Assembly: GCA_023381615.1 (NCBI GenBank)
Contig: JAMCQL010000007.1
Coordinates: 1 to 42,313, forward strand
From: Bacteroidota bacterium
GTDB lineage: Bacteria > Bacteroidota > Ignavibacteria > Kryptoniales > JAKASW01
Direction: 5' to 3'
DNA length: 42,313 nt
The position numbers and the translations under genes were made by a program. Of the stretch, positions 8,624-17,043 are shown piece by piece; positions within the stretch are counted from its first letter, which is position 1, and every line of letters starts with the position of its first letter. The notes under the pieces were generated by a model. It had not been told where the DNA came from. It did no database searches and saw only the letters and a list, made by a program, of their open reading frames with translations.

Positions 8624-8921
8624 TTGACAGATTTACTGTAGTTTTAGAGTCTCTTTATGTAGTTTCGATTTTATGGTTCTTAGCTATTTTGAAAGTGGAG
8701 CGACGACCAAGAACTGATAAAGAATTTCGTCAACAATCCTTTGTCGCATCAAACCCTTCCTCTTTTGTTAAATGTGTCGTGCTGTAATCTTAACGGCAAT
8801 AGACGTGCCGTCAATTTCATCTGTATTTGTGCCATTTCAGCAAAAAATGGCGCATAAATTGTCCGGACAAGAAGTTTGTGGCTTTATTACGCAGGAAAGT
8901 TGTAGAAAAAAACACCAAAGT
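8624..8921. other. Gene-free spacer downstream of rtcB
   Basis: About 300 nt with no supported gene. A small hairpin with arms GCCATTT (8831-8837) and AAATGGC (8845-8851) lies about 70 nt after the rtcB stop and could be a weak terminator. Nothing else was seen. Confidence 0.4.
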
Positions 8922-10346
8922 TCAACCTTTTACAACGACAATCGGTTTCATTCTTGCGACGCGGCGGGCAAGTCCTGCATTGTGAACCACGTTGACAACT
9001 TCACTTACGTCCTTGTAGGCGTCAGGCATCTCTTCGGTAAGTCCGGACTTCGAGGCGCCGCGGGCAGTTATGCCCATCGAACTTAGCTGGCGGATAAGTT
9101 CCTCCGCGCTGATCAGCTTCTTTGCTTTGTGTCTGCTCATTCTTCTCCCAGCGCCGTGGCATGAAGAGCCGAAGGTCTCTCTGATCGTCAATTCCGTTCC
9201 GACGAGGACATAAGAACTTGTTCCCATACTGCCGGGAATGAGAACGGGCTGTCCAACTTCTTTGTAATCTTCCGGCAGTCCGGGGTACTTTTTTGGAAAT
9301 GCGCGGGTTGCACCTTTGCGGTGCACGAGCACGCGTTTGCTTATGCTGTTAATGTTATAGTCTTCAAATTTTGCCATGTTGTGAACCACATCGTAAACGA
9401 CTTTCAAGCGGTTATTCGGAAAGAATTCATGGAATGCTTCGCGCACAAAGTGTGAAATTATCTGACGGTTTGCGAAAGCGAAATTAGCGGCGGCGTTCAT
9501 TGCTCCGATATATTTTTCTCCTTCCGGGGAGTGTATCGGGACGTATGCCAGTTCGCGGTCCACGACACTTATTTTGTAATGTTTCATTGCGTCCTGCATC
9601 AGCTCGAGATAATCTGTACAAACTTGATGACCTAATCCTCTCGAACCGGTGTGAACCATCACTGTCAATGAGTCTTTTGTCAATCCAAACTTTGATGCGG
9701 TTTCCTCATCAAAAATTTCTTCGACATATTGAATCTCGATGAAATGATTGCCGGAGCCGAGTGTCCCAAGTTGATCTCCGCCACGCTCTTTCGCGCGCTG
9801 CGAAACGAATTCCGGCTTGGCTCCAGGCATCGTTCCGCATTCTTCTATGTGGAGAACATCTTCGGGATACCCATAACCATTCTCAACTCCCCATTTGGCG
9901 CCAAGTCGAAGTACGTCGTCCAATTTGGTTTTATTCAGTTTTATCTGACTTCCAACGCCGGTGCCGGAAGGAATCGTTCTGAACAATTTGTCGGCGAGAA
10001 ACTTGGCATATTTCACGGCGTCTTCTTTGTGAATGTCTGAGGATAGAAGTCTTACGCCGCAGTTTATATCGTAACCCACTGCTCCTGCAGAGACAATTCC
10101 ATCTTCCGTGTCTGTTGCTACCACCGCGCCGATACAAAATCCGTAGCCTTGATGAGCATCGGGCATTGCAAGCGCTCGTCCGACGAGGTGAGGCAATGTT
10201 GCCGAGTTGGCAATTTGCTCGAGCGTTTTGTCCGCCTTTATAGATTCGATTAGCTTTTCATTGGCATAAACCATTCCCTCAACGGTCATTCCCGGGCGAT
10301 GATCCTTTGTTAGAAGAAAGCGGTAATCGTCGATCTGCTTCAGCAT
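8922..10346 (-). CDS. rtcB: RNA-splicing ligase RtcB
   Basis: Joins RNA 2',3'-cyclic phosphate or 3'-phosphate ends to 5'-OH ends using GTP and Mn2+; in bacteria it is linked to RNA repair. Signature blocks are in order: MPDAHQGYGFCIG, GYDINCGVRLL (metal-ligand Cys96), GTLGSGNHFIE, VHTGSRGLGHQV, the guanylylated histidine block SCHGAGRRMSR, and the Lys-rich C-terminus. Length 474 aa matches the family. No rtcA cyclase or RtcR regulator is adjacent, so the usual enterobacterial rtc operon context is absent. Confidence 0.96.
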   Translation of the reverse strand: MLKQIDDYRFLLTKDHRPGMTVEGMVYANEKLIESIKADKTLEQIANSATLPHLVGRALAMPDAHQGYGFCIGAVVATDTEDGIVSAGAVGYDINCGVRLLSSDIHKEDAVKYAKFLADKLFRTIPSGTGVGSQIKLNKTKLDDVLRLGAKWGVENGYGYPEDVLHIEECGTMPGAKPEFVSQRAKERGGDQLGTLGSGNHFIEIQYVEEIFDEETASKFGLTKDSLTVMVHTGSRGLGHQVCTDYLELMQDAMKHYKISVVDRELAYVPIHSPEGEKYIGAMNAAANFAFANRQIISHFVREAFHEFFPNNRLKVVYDVVHNMAKFEDYNINSISKRVLVHRKGATRAFPKKYPGLPEDYKEVGQPVLIPGSMGTSSYVLVGTELTIRETFGSSCHGAGRRMSRHKAKKLISAEELIRQLSSMGITARGASKSGLTEEMPDAYKDVSEVVNVVHNAGLARRVARMKPIVVVKG

Positions 10347-10648
10347 TCTCGGTTAAAGTTTCGGTTACTTATTGAGTTTGATTTACAGACCAATTTAACA
10401 ACGTTTGGTGCAAAAAAGCTCATCACTTCCGATTTGTTTTACGACTTCGCGCAATGCTTGCATGGGGATACGCATGGTTTACATGATGAAGAGAACACAA
10501 ACTGCTCCGCTTGGAGATTTTGAAGGCGATTCCTTGGCATTCATGTTGCACTTAGATAAGCAATGGTATTTCCTTTTTGTGGATCAAAGATCAGGCGTGC
10601 TGTCGAATGTCGTGACGGCAAGTCTAATTTTTTGTAAATTTATTTGAG
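10347..10648. other. Divergent promoter region between rtcB and a lipoprotein gene
   Basis: 302 nt between divergent genes. The 80-codon open frame at 10405-10647 lacks a recognisable family and I do not call it. No hairpin or repeat stands out. The AT-rich stretch just before 10649 is the likely promoter area of the lipoprotein gene, without a clear consensus match. Confidence 0.4.
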
Positions 10649-11074
10649 ATGAACATGCTGCGTTGGCTTACGGCCGAAATATTTTTGGGAATATTGAGTC
10701 TTCTGATCTCATCCTGCGCCGCGGTCTACACAACTTCCGAATCGGCATATAATATTTCCGGAATCGTTGCTGAACAGAGAACAAACGGATATGTGCTGAA
10801 AATAGAAGCTGTGAGAAAGATTGGAAATGTGGAGGCTTGGATTGGTCAGGACAACTGGCTTTACATTACGATTCCTGATACCAGCATCAATGTCAAGCAA
10901 TTGAATTCGCTTGAGAAAAGTCCGATTGTTGGAAAGATGCATTTTTTCAGGTATCAGACAGCTGTGCAAGTCACTCTTCAGCTGAAAGAGAAATTTGATC
11001 ATATTGACGTGTTGCGGTATCCTGACGACAACAATATTTACGTAGTACTCTATCAATTCAAAACAAATATGTAA
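10649..11074 (+). CDS. Hypothetical lipoprotein with an AMIN-like domain
   Basis: 141 residues. A hydrophobic signal (FLGILSLLISSC) ends in Cys23, a plausible lipobox (I-S-S-C), so the protein is probably lipid-anchored. The mature part, from about residue 45, is beta-rich: VEAWIGQDNWLYITIPD, then VQVTLQLKEKFDHIDVLRYPDDNNIYVVLY. This resembles AMIN domains, which bind periplasmic polymers such as peptidoglycan. That assignment is only by pattern. Two ATGs (10649 and 10655) could serve as start; neither has a strong ribosome site. A beta-barrel-like protein gene follows 41 nt downstream. Confidence 0.65.
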   Translation: MNMLRWLTAEIFLGILSLLISSCAAVYTTSESAYNISGIVAEQRTNGYVLKIEAVRKIGNVEAWIGQDNWLYITIPDTSINVKQLNSLEKSPIVGKMHFFRYQTAVQVTLQLKEKFDHIDVLRYPDDNNIYVVLYQFKTNM

Positions 11075-11115
11075 CTGAACGATAAAGTGTTCTTTAATAA
11101 TCATGGAGGGAAATT

Positions 11116-11619
11116 ATGAGAAGATATTCTTTTCTATTATTGCTTTTTTTTGCTTTGGTGTTTTCAAATAAATCTTTTGCGCAAAACAGTGGAATCGGCG
11201 CGGGAATCATCGTTGGGGGACCGACAGGATTAAGCGCCAAATTTTGGACTTCGAATTTGAATGCGGTCGATTTGGGAATTGGCTGGTCAACCGGCGGTGA
11301 ATTGGGAAGGGAATACAACGGATGGTTCTATTATCACCCGGAAAATTATTTGCATCTGCACGCAGATTACTTATGGCAAAATTTCAATGCGATAAAGTCA
11401 ACGGAACGTCTCCCGATTTATTACGGTCTCGGTTTTCATCTTGACAGCGGAAGCGGATTCAACACAGCCTTTGGAGTGCGCGGAGTGTTTGGAATCGATT
11501 GGATGCCTCACGCGACTCCGCTTGATGTGTTTTTGGAATTTGCACCTGTGCTTTATCTGACTCCATCGACGGAAATGGGTCTAGATGCAGGATTTGGCGC
11601 CCGCTATTTCTTTCACTAA
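11116..11619 (+). CDS. Outer-membrane beta-barrel-like protein
   Basis: 167 residues starting MRRYSFLLLLFFALVFSNKSFAQ, a clean signal peptide. The mature part begins GIGAGIIVGGPTGLSAKFW and continues with alternating short strands rich in Gly and aromatics (LGIGWSTG, YLHLHADYLW, IYYGLGFHL, FNTAFGVRGVFGI, DVFLEFAPVLYL), ending AGFGARYFFH. A terminal aromatic residue and this alternation are typical of small outer-membrane barrels. A GGAGGG ribosome site lies 7 nt before the ATG. Function is unknown. A hairpin 30 nt after the stop probably ends the transcript shared with the upstream lipoprotein. Confidence 0.75.
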   Translation: MRRYSFLLLLFFALVFSNKSFAQNSGIGAGIIVGGPTGLSAKFWTSNLNAVDLGIGWSTGGELGREYNGWFYYHPENYLHLHADYLWQNFNAIKSTERLPIYYGLGFHLDSGSGFNTAFGVRGVFGIDWMPHATPLDVFLEFAPVLYLTPSTEMGLDAGFGARYFFH

Positions 11620-11648
11620 TTGAAATTTCAGAAAAAGACTTCAAAACT

Positions 11649-11674
11649 AAGGGCATTTTGGCTGGAATGCCCTT
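11649..11674 (+). terminator. Probable terminator hairpin
   Basis: Arms AAGGGCATT (11649-11657) and AATGCCCTT (11666-11674) form a perfect 9-bp stem with an 8-nt loop, 30 nt after the upstream stop. The following sequence is AT-rich but lacks a clean T-run, so efficiency is uncertain. Confidence 0.55.
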
Positions 11675-11706
11675 CTGATAAAAATTTCAAAAATTTCAAT
11701 ATTTTC

Positions 11707-11738
11707 TTGCTATTGACAAAAAAAAGCTGTTATTTTTG
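11707..11738 (+). promoter_or_regulatory. Candidate Bacteroidota-type promoter
   Basis: TATTTTTG at 11731-11738 matches the TAnnTTTG -7 element known from Bacteroidota. A TTG lies 21 nt upstream (11707-11709). Transcription from here would start only a few nucleotides before the ATG at 11752, giving an almost leaderless mRNA, which agrees with the absence of a ribosome site. Confidence 0.4.
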
Positions 11739-11751
11739 AGCAAAATTGAAT

Positions 11752-12852
11752 ATGGCAAAATCGAAGTATCTTGCAGGCAAAAAAATCATCCCTCAGCCGA
11801 TTCCGAAAGGAATCAAAGTAACTGATCTAATCGATAACTATTTTCAGGCGTATAATGCTGCTCGTTTGAGAGAAGCGGCGCAGCTATTCGCACAGAAAAT
11901 GCTTGATCCAGATGTAACTATCGGCATGAGTCTTACAGGAGCCTTGACACCAGCTGGATTGGGCGGTTCATGCGTCGTTCCTCTGATCAAAGCCGGTTTT
12001 GTGGATTGGATTGTTTCCACAGGCGCCAACCTTTATCACGACACCCATTTTGCGATTGGGCATTCTCTTCACAAAGGAAGCCCATTTGTCGATGACCGTG
12101 TCTTGAGGAAAGAGGGGATCATTCGAATCTACGATATTCTGTTCGATTACGAAGTCCTTCTTTCTACGGATTCATTCTTCAGACATTTGATTGCTCAGCC
12201 AGAATTTCAAAAAGAGATGGGCACGGCGGAATTTCACTATAGAATTGGCAAGTATGTAGCTGCACGTGAGAAAGCACTTGGCATAAACCACAGTTCGGTC
12301 TTGGCAGCTGCGTATCGATGCGGAGTGCCTGTTTACACTTCCAGCCCCGGCGACAGCTCAATTGGTATGAACGTGGCTGCGATGGCGCTCGACGGCAACG
12401 GTTTGAAATTGGATGTTTCAAGAGACGTTAATGAAACGGCGGCAATTGTTCTCAATGCGAAGAAAAAGGGCGGACGCAGCGGTGTATTGATTTTTGGAGG
12501 CGGCTCTCCAAAGAATTTCATGCTCCAAACCGAACCGCAGATCCAAGAAGTTCTTGGCATAAATGAAAAGGGGCACGACTTTTTTGTTCAGATCACGGAT
12601 GCGAGGCCAGACACTGGCGGACTTTCCGGTGCGACTCCTTCGGAAGCGGTGAGCTGGGGGAAGATTGATCCCAATAAACTGCCGGACACGGTAGTTGCAT
12701 ATCTCGATTCGACGGTTGCTATGCCACTGATGACTTCTTATGCGCTTGCGAAACGAAGGCCGAGGCAACTCAAGAAACTGTATCATCAGCTTCCTGAACT
12801 AATGAGCGCCCTGAAAAAAGAACACAACAAGTCGAAATACAAGGTTAAATGA
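11752..12852 (+). CDS. Deoxyhypusine synthase-like protein
   Basis: 366 residues of the deoxyhypusine synthase superfamily. The active-site lysine block is FGGGSPKNF (Lys254), aligned with the GGGVVKHH segment of eukaryotic enzymes, and [14 protein letters not shown] matches the conserved [14 protein letters not shown] motif. Other family blocks are [22 protein letters not shown] and [16 protein letters not shown]. Eukaryotic and archaeal members transfer aminobutyl from spermidine to eIF5A; bacteria lack that target, so bacterial members probably transfer aminobutyl to a small amine (homospermidine or spermidine synthesis). That role is inference. The frame also offers TTG at 11746, but ATG 11752 is preferred. 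The stop overlaps the argJ start by 4 nt, so translation is coupled. Confidence 0.88.
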   Translation: MAKSKYLAGKKIIPQPIPKGIKVTDLIDNYFQAYNAARLREAAQLFAQKMLDPDVTIGMSLTGALTPAGLGGSCVVPLIKAGFVDWIVSTGANLYHDTHFAIGHSLHKGSPFVDDRVLRKEGIIRIYDILFDYEVLLSTDSFFRHLIAQPEFQKEMGTAEFHYRIGKYVAAREKALGINHSSVLAAAYRCGVPVYTSSPGDSSIGMNVAAMALDGNGLKLDVSRDVNETAAIVLNAKKKGGRSGVLIFGGGSPKNFMLQTEPQIQEVLGINEKGHDFFVQITDARPDTGGLSGATPSEAVSWGKIDPNKLPDTVVAYLDSTVAMPLMTSYALAKRRPRQLKKLYHQLPELMSALKKEHNKSKYKVK

Positions 12853-14057
12853 AATTAGAATACGATCGCTCGGTTACTTTCGCGAAAGGCTTTAGAGCAA
12901 ATGGGATTAGCGCCGGCATCAAGCAAAATGGATTGCTTGATGTTGGCTTGATTGTGAGCGAACGGGACGCATCCGCTGCGGCGGTTTTCACAAGGAATAG
13001 ATTTCAGGCAGCACCGATCCTTGTCAGCAAAGTGAATCTCGCAGGCTCCAAATCAAAAGTAAGGGGAATACTTGTCAATAGCGGTTGTGCCAACGCTTTG
13101 ACCGGTAAAAAGGGAATTAAGTCAGCTGAGAAAAGTGCAGCCGAGGCTGCGAAACATTTGCGCATTTCCAAGAGCCAAATCCTGCTCGCCTCAACAGGTG
13201 TTATCGGCAGGCAACTCCCGGTCGAGAGCATTTTGGAAAGCATTCCTTCTCTGATAAAGGGACTTAGATCTGAAGCTGACACGACTTTTTCGCAAAGCAT
13301 CATGACGACCGACAAATTTCCAAAGCAGGCGGCATCTGAAGTCGTCTTGTCAAAAAGTAAAAAGTTTAGAATTGGAGCTACTGCAAAGGGCGCCGGGATG
13401 ATTCATCCGAATATGGCGACGATGCTTTGTTTCGTTACCACTGATGCGAAGATCGAACCAAAGAAATTGCAGTCGGCTCTCCATGAGGCTGTGGACAGGT
13501 CGTTCAACACCATTACGGTTGATGGCGACACGAGCACGAACGATACTGTCTTTCTGTTGGCTAACGGTGTCTCGGGAACTTCAGTGAAGACACCGGCAGA
13601 CTACGTGGTCTTTGTCGAATCGTTGACAATTATTTTGCGAGAACTTGCGATTATGATTGTCCGAGACGGCGAGGGAGCGACGCGGTTTGTGAAGCTGAAC
13701 GTCGAGTCGGCTGCGACTTACAAAGACGCTGTAAAGATCGGACGCGCTGTCGCGGTCTCTCCGCTCGTGAAGACCGCAATTTTTGGCGGAGATCCGAATT
13801 GGGGCAGGGTGATATCGGCGGTTGGAAACTCTGAAGCCAAATTTGATCCGGCAAAAGTGGAATTGAAGATCGGAGAAGTCAGCGTATTCCGGAAGAATGA
13901 GCCGCAGAAAGTTGATCTGTCTGTGATAAAGAATTTGTTTTCAAAGAAAGATATCGAAATGACGATCAGACTCAATGCCGGCAGAGAGTCGGCCCAGGTA
14001 TTTACCTGTGACTTGAGTTATGATTATGTCAAAATAAACGGTGAATACACCACCTAA
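12849..14057 (+). CDS. argJ: Bifunctional glutamate N-acetyltransferase / N-acetylglutamate synthase
   Basis: ArgJ moves acetyl from N-acetylornithine to glutamate in the cyclic arginine pathway. The proenzyme cleaves itself before the nucleophilic threonine in the motif [14 protein letters not shown]; here cleavage falls between Ala190 and Thr191. Other blocks are [30 protein letters not shown] and GDPNWGRVI near the C-terminus. Length 402 aa is normal. The ATG overlaps the TGA of the deoxyhypusine synthase-like gene (ATGA), and a histone H1-like gene follows 32 nt later. No other arg genes are nearby. Pairing with a putative polyamine enzyme is biochemically sensible because arginine and ornithine feed polyamines. 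Confidence 0.95.
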   Translation: MKLEYDRSVTFAKGFRANGISAGIKQNGLLDVGLIVSERDASAAAVFTRNRFQAAPILVSKVNLAGSKSKVRGILVNSGCANALTGKKGIKSAEKSAAEAAKHLRISKSQILLASTGVIGRQLPVESILESIPSLIKGLRSEADTTFSQSIMTTDKFPKQAASEVVLSKSKKFRIGATAKGAGMIHPNMATMLCFVTTDAKIEPKKLQSALHEAVDRSFNTITVDGDTSTNDTVFLLANGVSGTSVKTPADYVVFVESLTIILRELAIMIVRDGEGATRFVKLNVESAATYKDAVKIGRAVAVSPLVKTAIFGGDPNWGRVISAVGNSEAKFDPAKVELKIGEVSVFRKNEPQKVDLSVIKNLFSKKDIEMTIRLNAGRESAQVFTCDLSYDYVKINGEYTT

Positions 14058-14089
14058 AACAAACAACAAACAAAAAGAAGGAGTCACGT

Positions 14090-14281
14090 ATGGGAAAGTA
14101 CGAAGAGCTTCACGAACTCGTAGGCAGCTTTGAAGCTGATTTTAGAAAGTTCTACGAGAAGCAAAACAAAGCTGCGGGTACCCGCGTGCGCAAACACATG
14201 GGAGAACTGAAAAAATACGCGCAGCAGGTTCGCACAGAGGTTCAGGAGATGAAGCAGAAGATGAAGGAAGAGGGTAAGTAA
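14090..14281 (+). CDS. Histone H1-like small protein (Hc1 family type)
   Basis: 63 residues, highly charged and helical: KYEELHELVGSFEADF, then KAAGTRVRKHMGELKK, QQVRTEVQEMKQKMKEEGK. It matches the short histone H1-like proteins common in Bacteroidota and relatives and the N-terminal part of chlamydial Hc1. It lacks the long Lys/Ala/Pro tail of Hc1, so strong DNA compaction is doubtful; nucleoid association is the family inference. An AAGGAG ribosome site lies about 7 nt before the ATG. It is the last gene of the operon and is followed at once by a strong terminator. Confidence 0.85.
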   Translation: MGKYEELHELVGSFEADFRKFYEKQNKAAGTRVRKHMGELKKYAQQVRTEVQEMKQKMKEEGK

Positions 14282-14291
14282 GTCTTTCCTA

Positions 14292-14330
14292 ATACTCCCC
14301 TCCGTAATAACGAGGGGAGTATCTCTTTTT
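14292..14330 (+). terminator. Rho-independent terminator
   Basis: Arms ATACTCCCCTC (14292-14302) and GAGGGGAGTAT (14312-14322) form a perfect 11-bp stem with a 9-nt loop, then CTCTTTTT. It ends the deoxyhypusine synthase-like/argJ/H1-like transcript. Confidence 0.9.
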
Positions 14331-14418
14331 CACAGGCCACAGGCTCGTTGAGGCGAGATCCTTTGGACATTTCTTCGGGTAAGTCTGGAGAGAAATCTCT
14401 AAGGGGTTCTGTCGCTAA

Positions 14419-14442
14419 ACCTGTCCTGACGACAGGTCAGGA
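14419..14442. repeat. Overlapping alternative hairpins
   Basis: Two mutually exclusive 7-bp stems share sequence: ACCTGTC (14419-14425) with GACAGGT (14431-14437), and TCCTGAC (14424-14430) with GTCAGGA (14436-14442). It lies in the convergent spacer between the H1-like gene and the receiver-HisKA gene. There is no U-tract. It could be a small intergenic repeat. Confidence 0.5.
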
Positions 14443-14467
14443 TTCGCCACTCTATCGCTGAAACTTT

Positions 14468-15142
14468 CTACTGCTTGTCGCTTTCCTTTTTATGAATGTC
14501 TATCATATTCAATTTGTTAACGTAACTCGTGGTCTGCGGGTCTTTAAGCTCGATGAATTTACGCGCAATTTCTTTCAGCCTGTCAGCCGTTTCGGCTATC
14601 AGTTGGAATCCTCTTTCCAATTTATCGTACTCTTTCTGTTTCAGCGATTTCCGCATCATGTCGAGTGCGAGATAGATGATATTCAAGGGATTATTGATCT
14701 CATGGCCGACCGTTGCCGCAAGTTCCAAAACTGCCACTCGTTTTGTAAGCTGTTTGATCTCGCTGTGAAGAGCGCGCACGCGCATTCCGCTTTCAACTCG
14801 AGCGAGAATTTCTTGATGAGGAGCGGGTTTGGTTATGTAATCGTCCGCGCCAGACTGCAATCCGCGCACCCTGTCTTTGGTTTCACCTTTCGCTGTCAAA
14901 AGAATTATATATGTATACCTTAGCGTCGCATCGTTTTTGATCCATTTCGCGAGCTGTTCGCCATCCATCTCCGGCATCATCCAATCTATGAGCATAACAT
15001 CAGGCTTGAAGTCTCCGACTATTTCCAATGCTTCTTTTCCGTTGGTAGCTTCACGCACTTCATAGTTCTCTTTGGTAAGAATGCGGCTCAGTATCATCCT
15101 CGCGTTTGCGTCGTCATCAACAATTAGAATCTTAGAACTCAC
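14468..15142 (-). CDS. Receiver domain fused to a HisKA dimerisation domain, no ATPase domain
   Basis: With the GTG start the protein has 224 residues. Residues 1-120 are a response-regulator receiver: acidic pair VDDD at 8-11, phosphoacceptor Asp53 in LIDWMMPEMDG, LLTAKG and the conserved Lys in TKPAP. The rest is a HisKA-type helical hairpin with an H-box GHEINNPLNIIY (His147), but the chain ends without N, G1 or G2 boxes. It therefore cannot autophosphorylate; it may relay phosphate from Asp53 to His147 or act as a docking partner. The open frame extends to 15160, but GTG at 15142 overlaps the kinase stop (GTGA) and is preceded by GGAGG, which lies inside the kinase's last codons. Translation is thus coupled to the upstream PAS kinase. 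Confidence 0.85.
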   Translation of the reverse strand: MSSKILIVDDDANARMILSRILTKENYEVREATNGKEALEIVGDFKPDVMLIDWMMPEMDGEQLAKWIKNDATLRYTYIILLTAKGETKDRVRGLQSGADDYITKPAPHQEILARVESGMRVRALHSEIKQLTKRVAVLELAATVGHEINNPLNIIYLALDMMRKSLKQKEYDKLERGFQLIAETADRLKEIARKFIELKDPQTTSYVNKLNMIDIHKKESDKQ

Positions 15143-16326
15143 TCTTCCTCCTTCGTCCATCTTGGAATTGTGAAATGCATCGTTGTTCCCTTCCCTAAGC
15201 CTTCGCTTTCGATTGTTATTTTTCCGCCCATCATTTCTACAAGGTGTTTTGAAATTACAAGTCCGAGCCCCGTCCCGCCAAATTTCCGCGTCGTGCTGCC
15301 GTCAATTTGAATAAACTTCTGAAAGAGTTTTTCCTGTTTTTCTTTTGGTATTCCAATGCCTGTATCTTTGACGGCAAAACGGAGGTTTCCATTTTGAGGC
15401 TCAGCCGTAATCTCCACTTTCCCATTCATTGTGAATTTGATCGCGTTGCCGGTCAGGTTGATTAAAACTTGCCTCAGCTTCCTCAAATCCGCCGCTGCAA
15501 ATAGCGGGGATGAATTAGCTGAACATTCTAAATCCAAACCCTTCTGGTCAGCTTGTACCTTAAATAACGAACATATCTCTCTAAGCAGCTCATCGACGTA
15601 GACTCTTTCAATTTGAAGCTGCACTTTACCGGCTTCTATTCGAGAGATGTCGAGCAAGTCGTTGATCACACTCAGTAAGTGGTATGAACTGTCTAAGGCG
15701 TTTCGTGTGAAAAGCCGCAGTTCATCATCGCTGTCGTAATAACCTTCCGTTATCAAAGTTAGGAAGCCGATGATTGAATTGAGTGGAGTCCTAAGTTCAT
15801 GCGAAGTGTTTGCGAGGAATTCATCTTTGAGCTGGTTGATCTCGATAAGATGTTTGTTTAACTCTTCTATTTTTTCAAAACGCAGCCTGTCTTTCTCAAG
15901 CCGGCTGTTTGCTCTTTTGCTCCCGGATTTTTCCGTAAGTGTTACTATTCCGCCGATTAGTTTTCGCCGTTTGTCATTTCTCAGCAGGATTACGTGTTCA
16001 CTTACCGAAAGCTTTTTGCCTTCATTGGAAATTATGTGATAGTTAATCCCACGCGATTTGGATTTATGTGCAATACTATTTCGGAATCTTTGCAGCCGTT
16101 TGAAATCATTTTGCTTGACTACCGACGTGTTGTAGAAGTCTCTGTTCAGAAAGTCTTGAAGTGAAAAGCCGGTTAAGGATGCGAACCCACCAATACAACT
16201 CTGGGGCTTGAAATCTTTCGCGGAGACTTCGGCGGTGTATAAAAAGCCGGGAATCTTCCTGAGATGTGAGATGGGGACTTTGGGGGATGGACCGGTAGTG
16301 AATTTACGGTTTGCTTTTCGTCTCAC
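15139..16326 (-). CDS. Soluble PAS-domain histidine kinase
   Basis: 395 residues with no membrane segment. A PAS-like sensor fold occupies about residues 25-135, a short coiled linker 140-168, the HisKA H-box NTSHELRTPLNSIIGF follows (His176), then the HATPase with N-box QVLINLTGNAIKFT, G1 DTGIGIP, F-box and G2 GGTGLGLVISK. All catalytic boxes are intact. The start is GTG at 16326; an overlapping ATG is out of frame and runs straight into a stop. The gene overlaps the receiver-HisKA gene by 4 nt, making a clear cognate pair. The signal sensed is unknown; a cytoplasmic cue such as redox state or a small ligand is likely given the lack of membrane anchors. Confidence 0.92.
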   Translation of the reverse strand: MRRKANRKFTTGPSPKVPISHLRKIPGFLYTAEVSAKDFKPQSCIGGFASLTGFSLQDFLNRDFYNTSVVKQNDFKRLQRFRNSIAHKSKSRGINYHIISNEGKKLSVSEHVILLRNDKRRKLIGGIVTLTEKSGSKRANSRLEKDRLRFEKIEELNKHLIEINQLKDEFLANTSHELRTPLNSIIGFLTLITEGYYDSDDELRLFTRNALDSSYHLLSVINDLLDISRIEAGKVQLQIERVYVDELLREICSLFKVQADQKGLDLECSANSSPLFAAADLRKLRQVLINLTGNAIKFTMNGKVEITAEPQNGNLRFAVKDTGIGIPKEKQEKLFQKFIQIDGSTTRKFGGTGLGLVISKHLVEMMGGKITIESEGLGKGTTMHFTIPRWTKEEE

Positions 16327-16527
16327 ATCTCTTTTTCATTTTTGTTTTGTACAGTAATACACCAATTGTTTTATCGGAAGTTTCTAGTGAACCTTTACAA
16401 TGTTGCTTGAAGCAAAAGCTTTTAATCGGAACCGAGGTTCTCGTATGGCGCTTACTGTAAGTTAAATGGGGCGGATAGTCGGTACAAAACAAAAGTGCTT
16501 TAGAAGAGAAAAAGAGCGATTCTACTG

Positions 16528-17043
16528 CTATTTTACTGATATTTGAAAGTATGGAGACACGACTAACAAAGAATCATTCTCCCAGAAAATGTCACGTGGA
16601 ATCCTGTCGCCGAGATTTCTGAGCTTCACGAGTCTTAAGATGATTCGCGGATCATGTTTGAATATTTTTATCGAAGACCTTCCACTTAGTTGAGTCTCAA
16701 GCACGCAGACTTTGTCAGACTTCAGGGACCAAACTATTCTGGACGGTTCGTTTCCAAGAAGTCTGAATCTGTAGTTCTTCACATCGATCACTCCGTAAGA
16801 AATCGCGTCGCCCGCATGCCAGATTTTGAAAATGAAATACATGCTGTCGGGTGAAAAAGAGAAGTCGTTGAGTAAATGTCCGCCTTCAAGGTATCTAAAC
16901 TTTTTTTGCTTTGATAGAGTGTTGATGTCGAGAACTGTTCTTCCGTCGAGTATTATCCGTTTGCCTTCTAACCCTTGTCCGTAGGATATTCCGCAAGGGA
17001 AGAAAAGAAGTGCGGCTAATAGGAAGCTCAACAGCAGATTCAT
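16528..17043 (-). CDS. Secreted hypothetical protein with propeller-like repeats
   Basis: 171 residues beginning MNLLLSFLLAALLFFPCGISYGQG, a signal peptide. The mature part contains short repeats reminiscent of beta-propeller blades: DFSFSPDSMYFIFKIW, RIVWSLKSDKVCVLE, DIFWENDSLLVVSPYF. Three such segments cannot make a full propeller, so it may be a partial propeller or a small sandwich. Its ATG overlaps the stop of the DUF4175 gene by 4 nt (ATGA), so it is the last gene of the DUF4159-DUF4175 operon. I do not recognise a named family. Confidence 0.7.
   Translation of the reverse strand: MNLLLSFLLAALLFFPCGISYGQGLEGKRIILDGRTVLDINTLSKQKKFRYLEGGHLLNDFSFSPDSMYFIFKIWHAGDAISYGVIDVKNYRFRLLGNEPSRIVWSLKSDKVCVLETQLSGRSSIKIFKHDPRIILRLVKLRNLGDRIPRDIFWENDSLLVVSPYFQISVK

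Noticed and set aside
10405-10647. 80-codon frame between rtcB and the lipoprotein gene
   Set aside because: No ribosome site, signal or recognisable domain; it fills a divergent promoter region.
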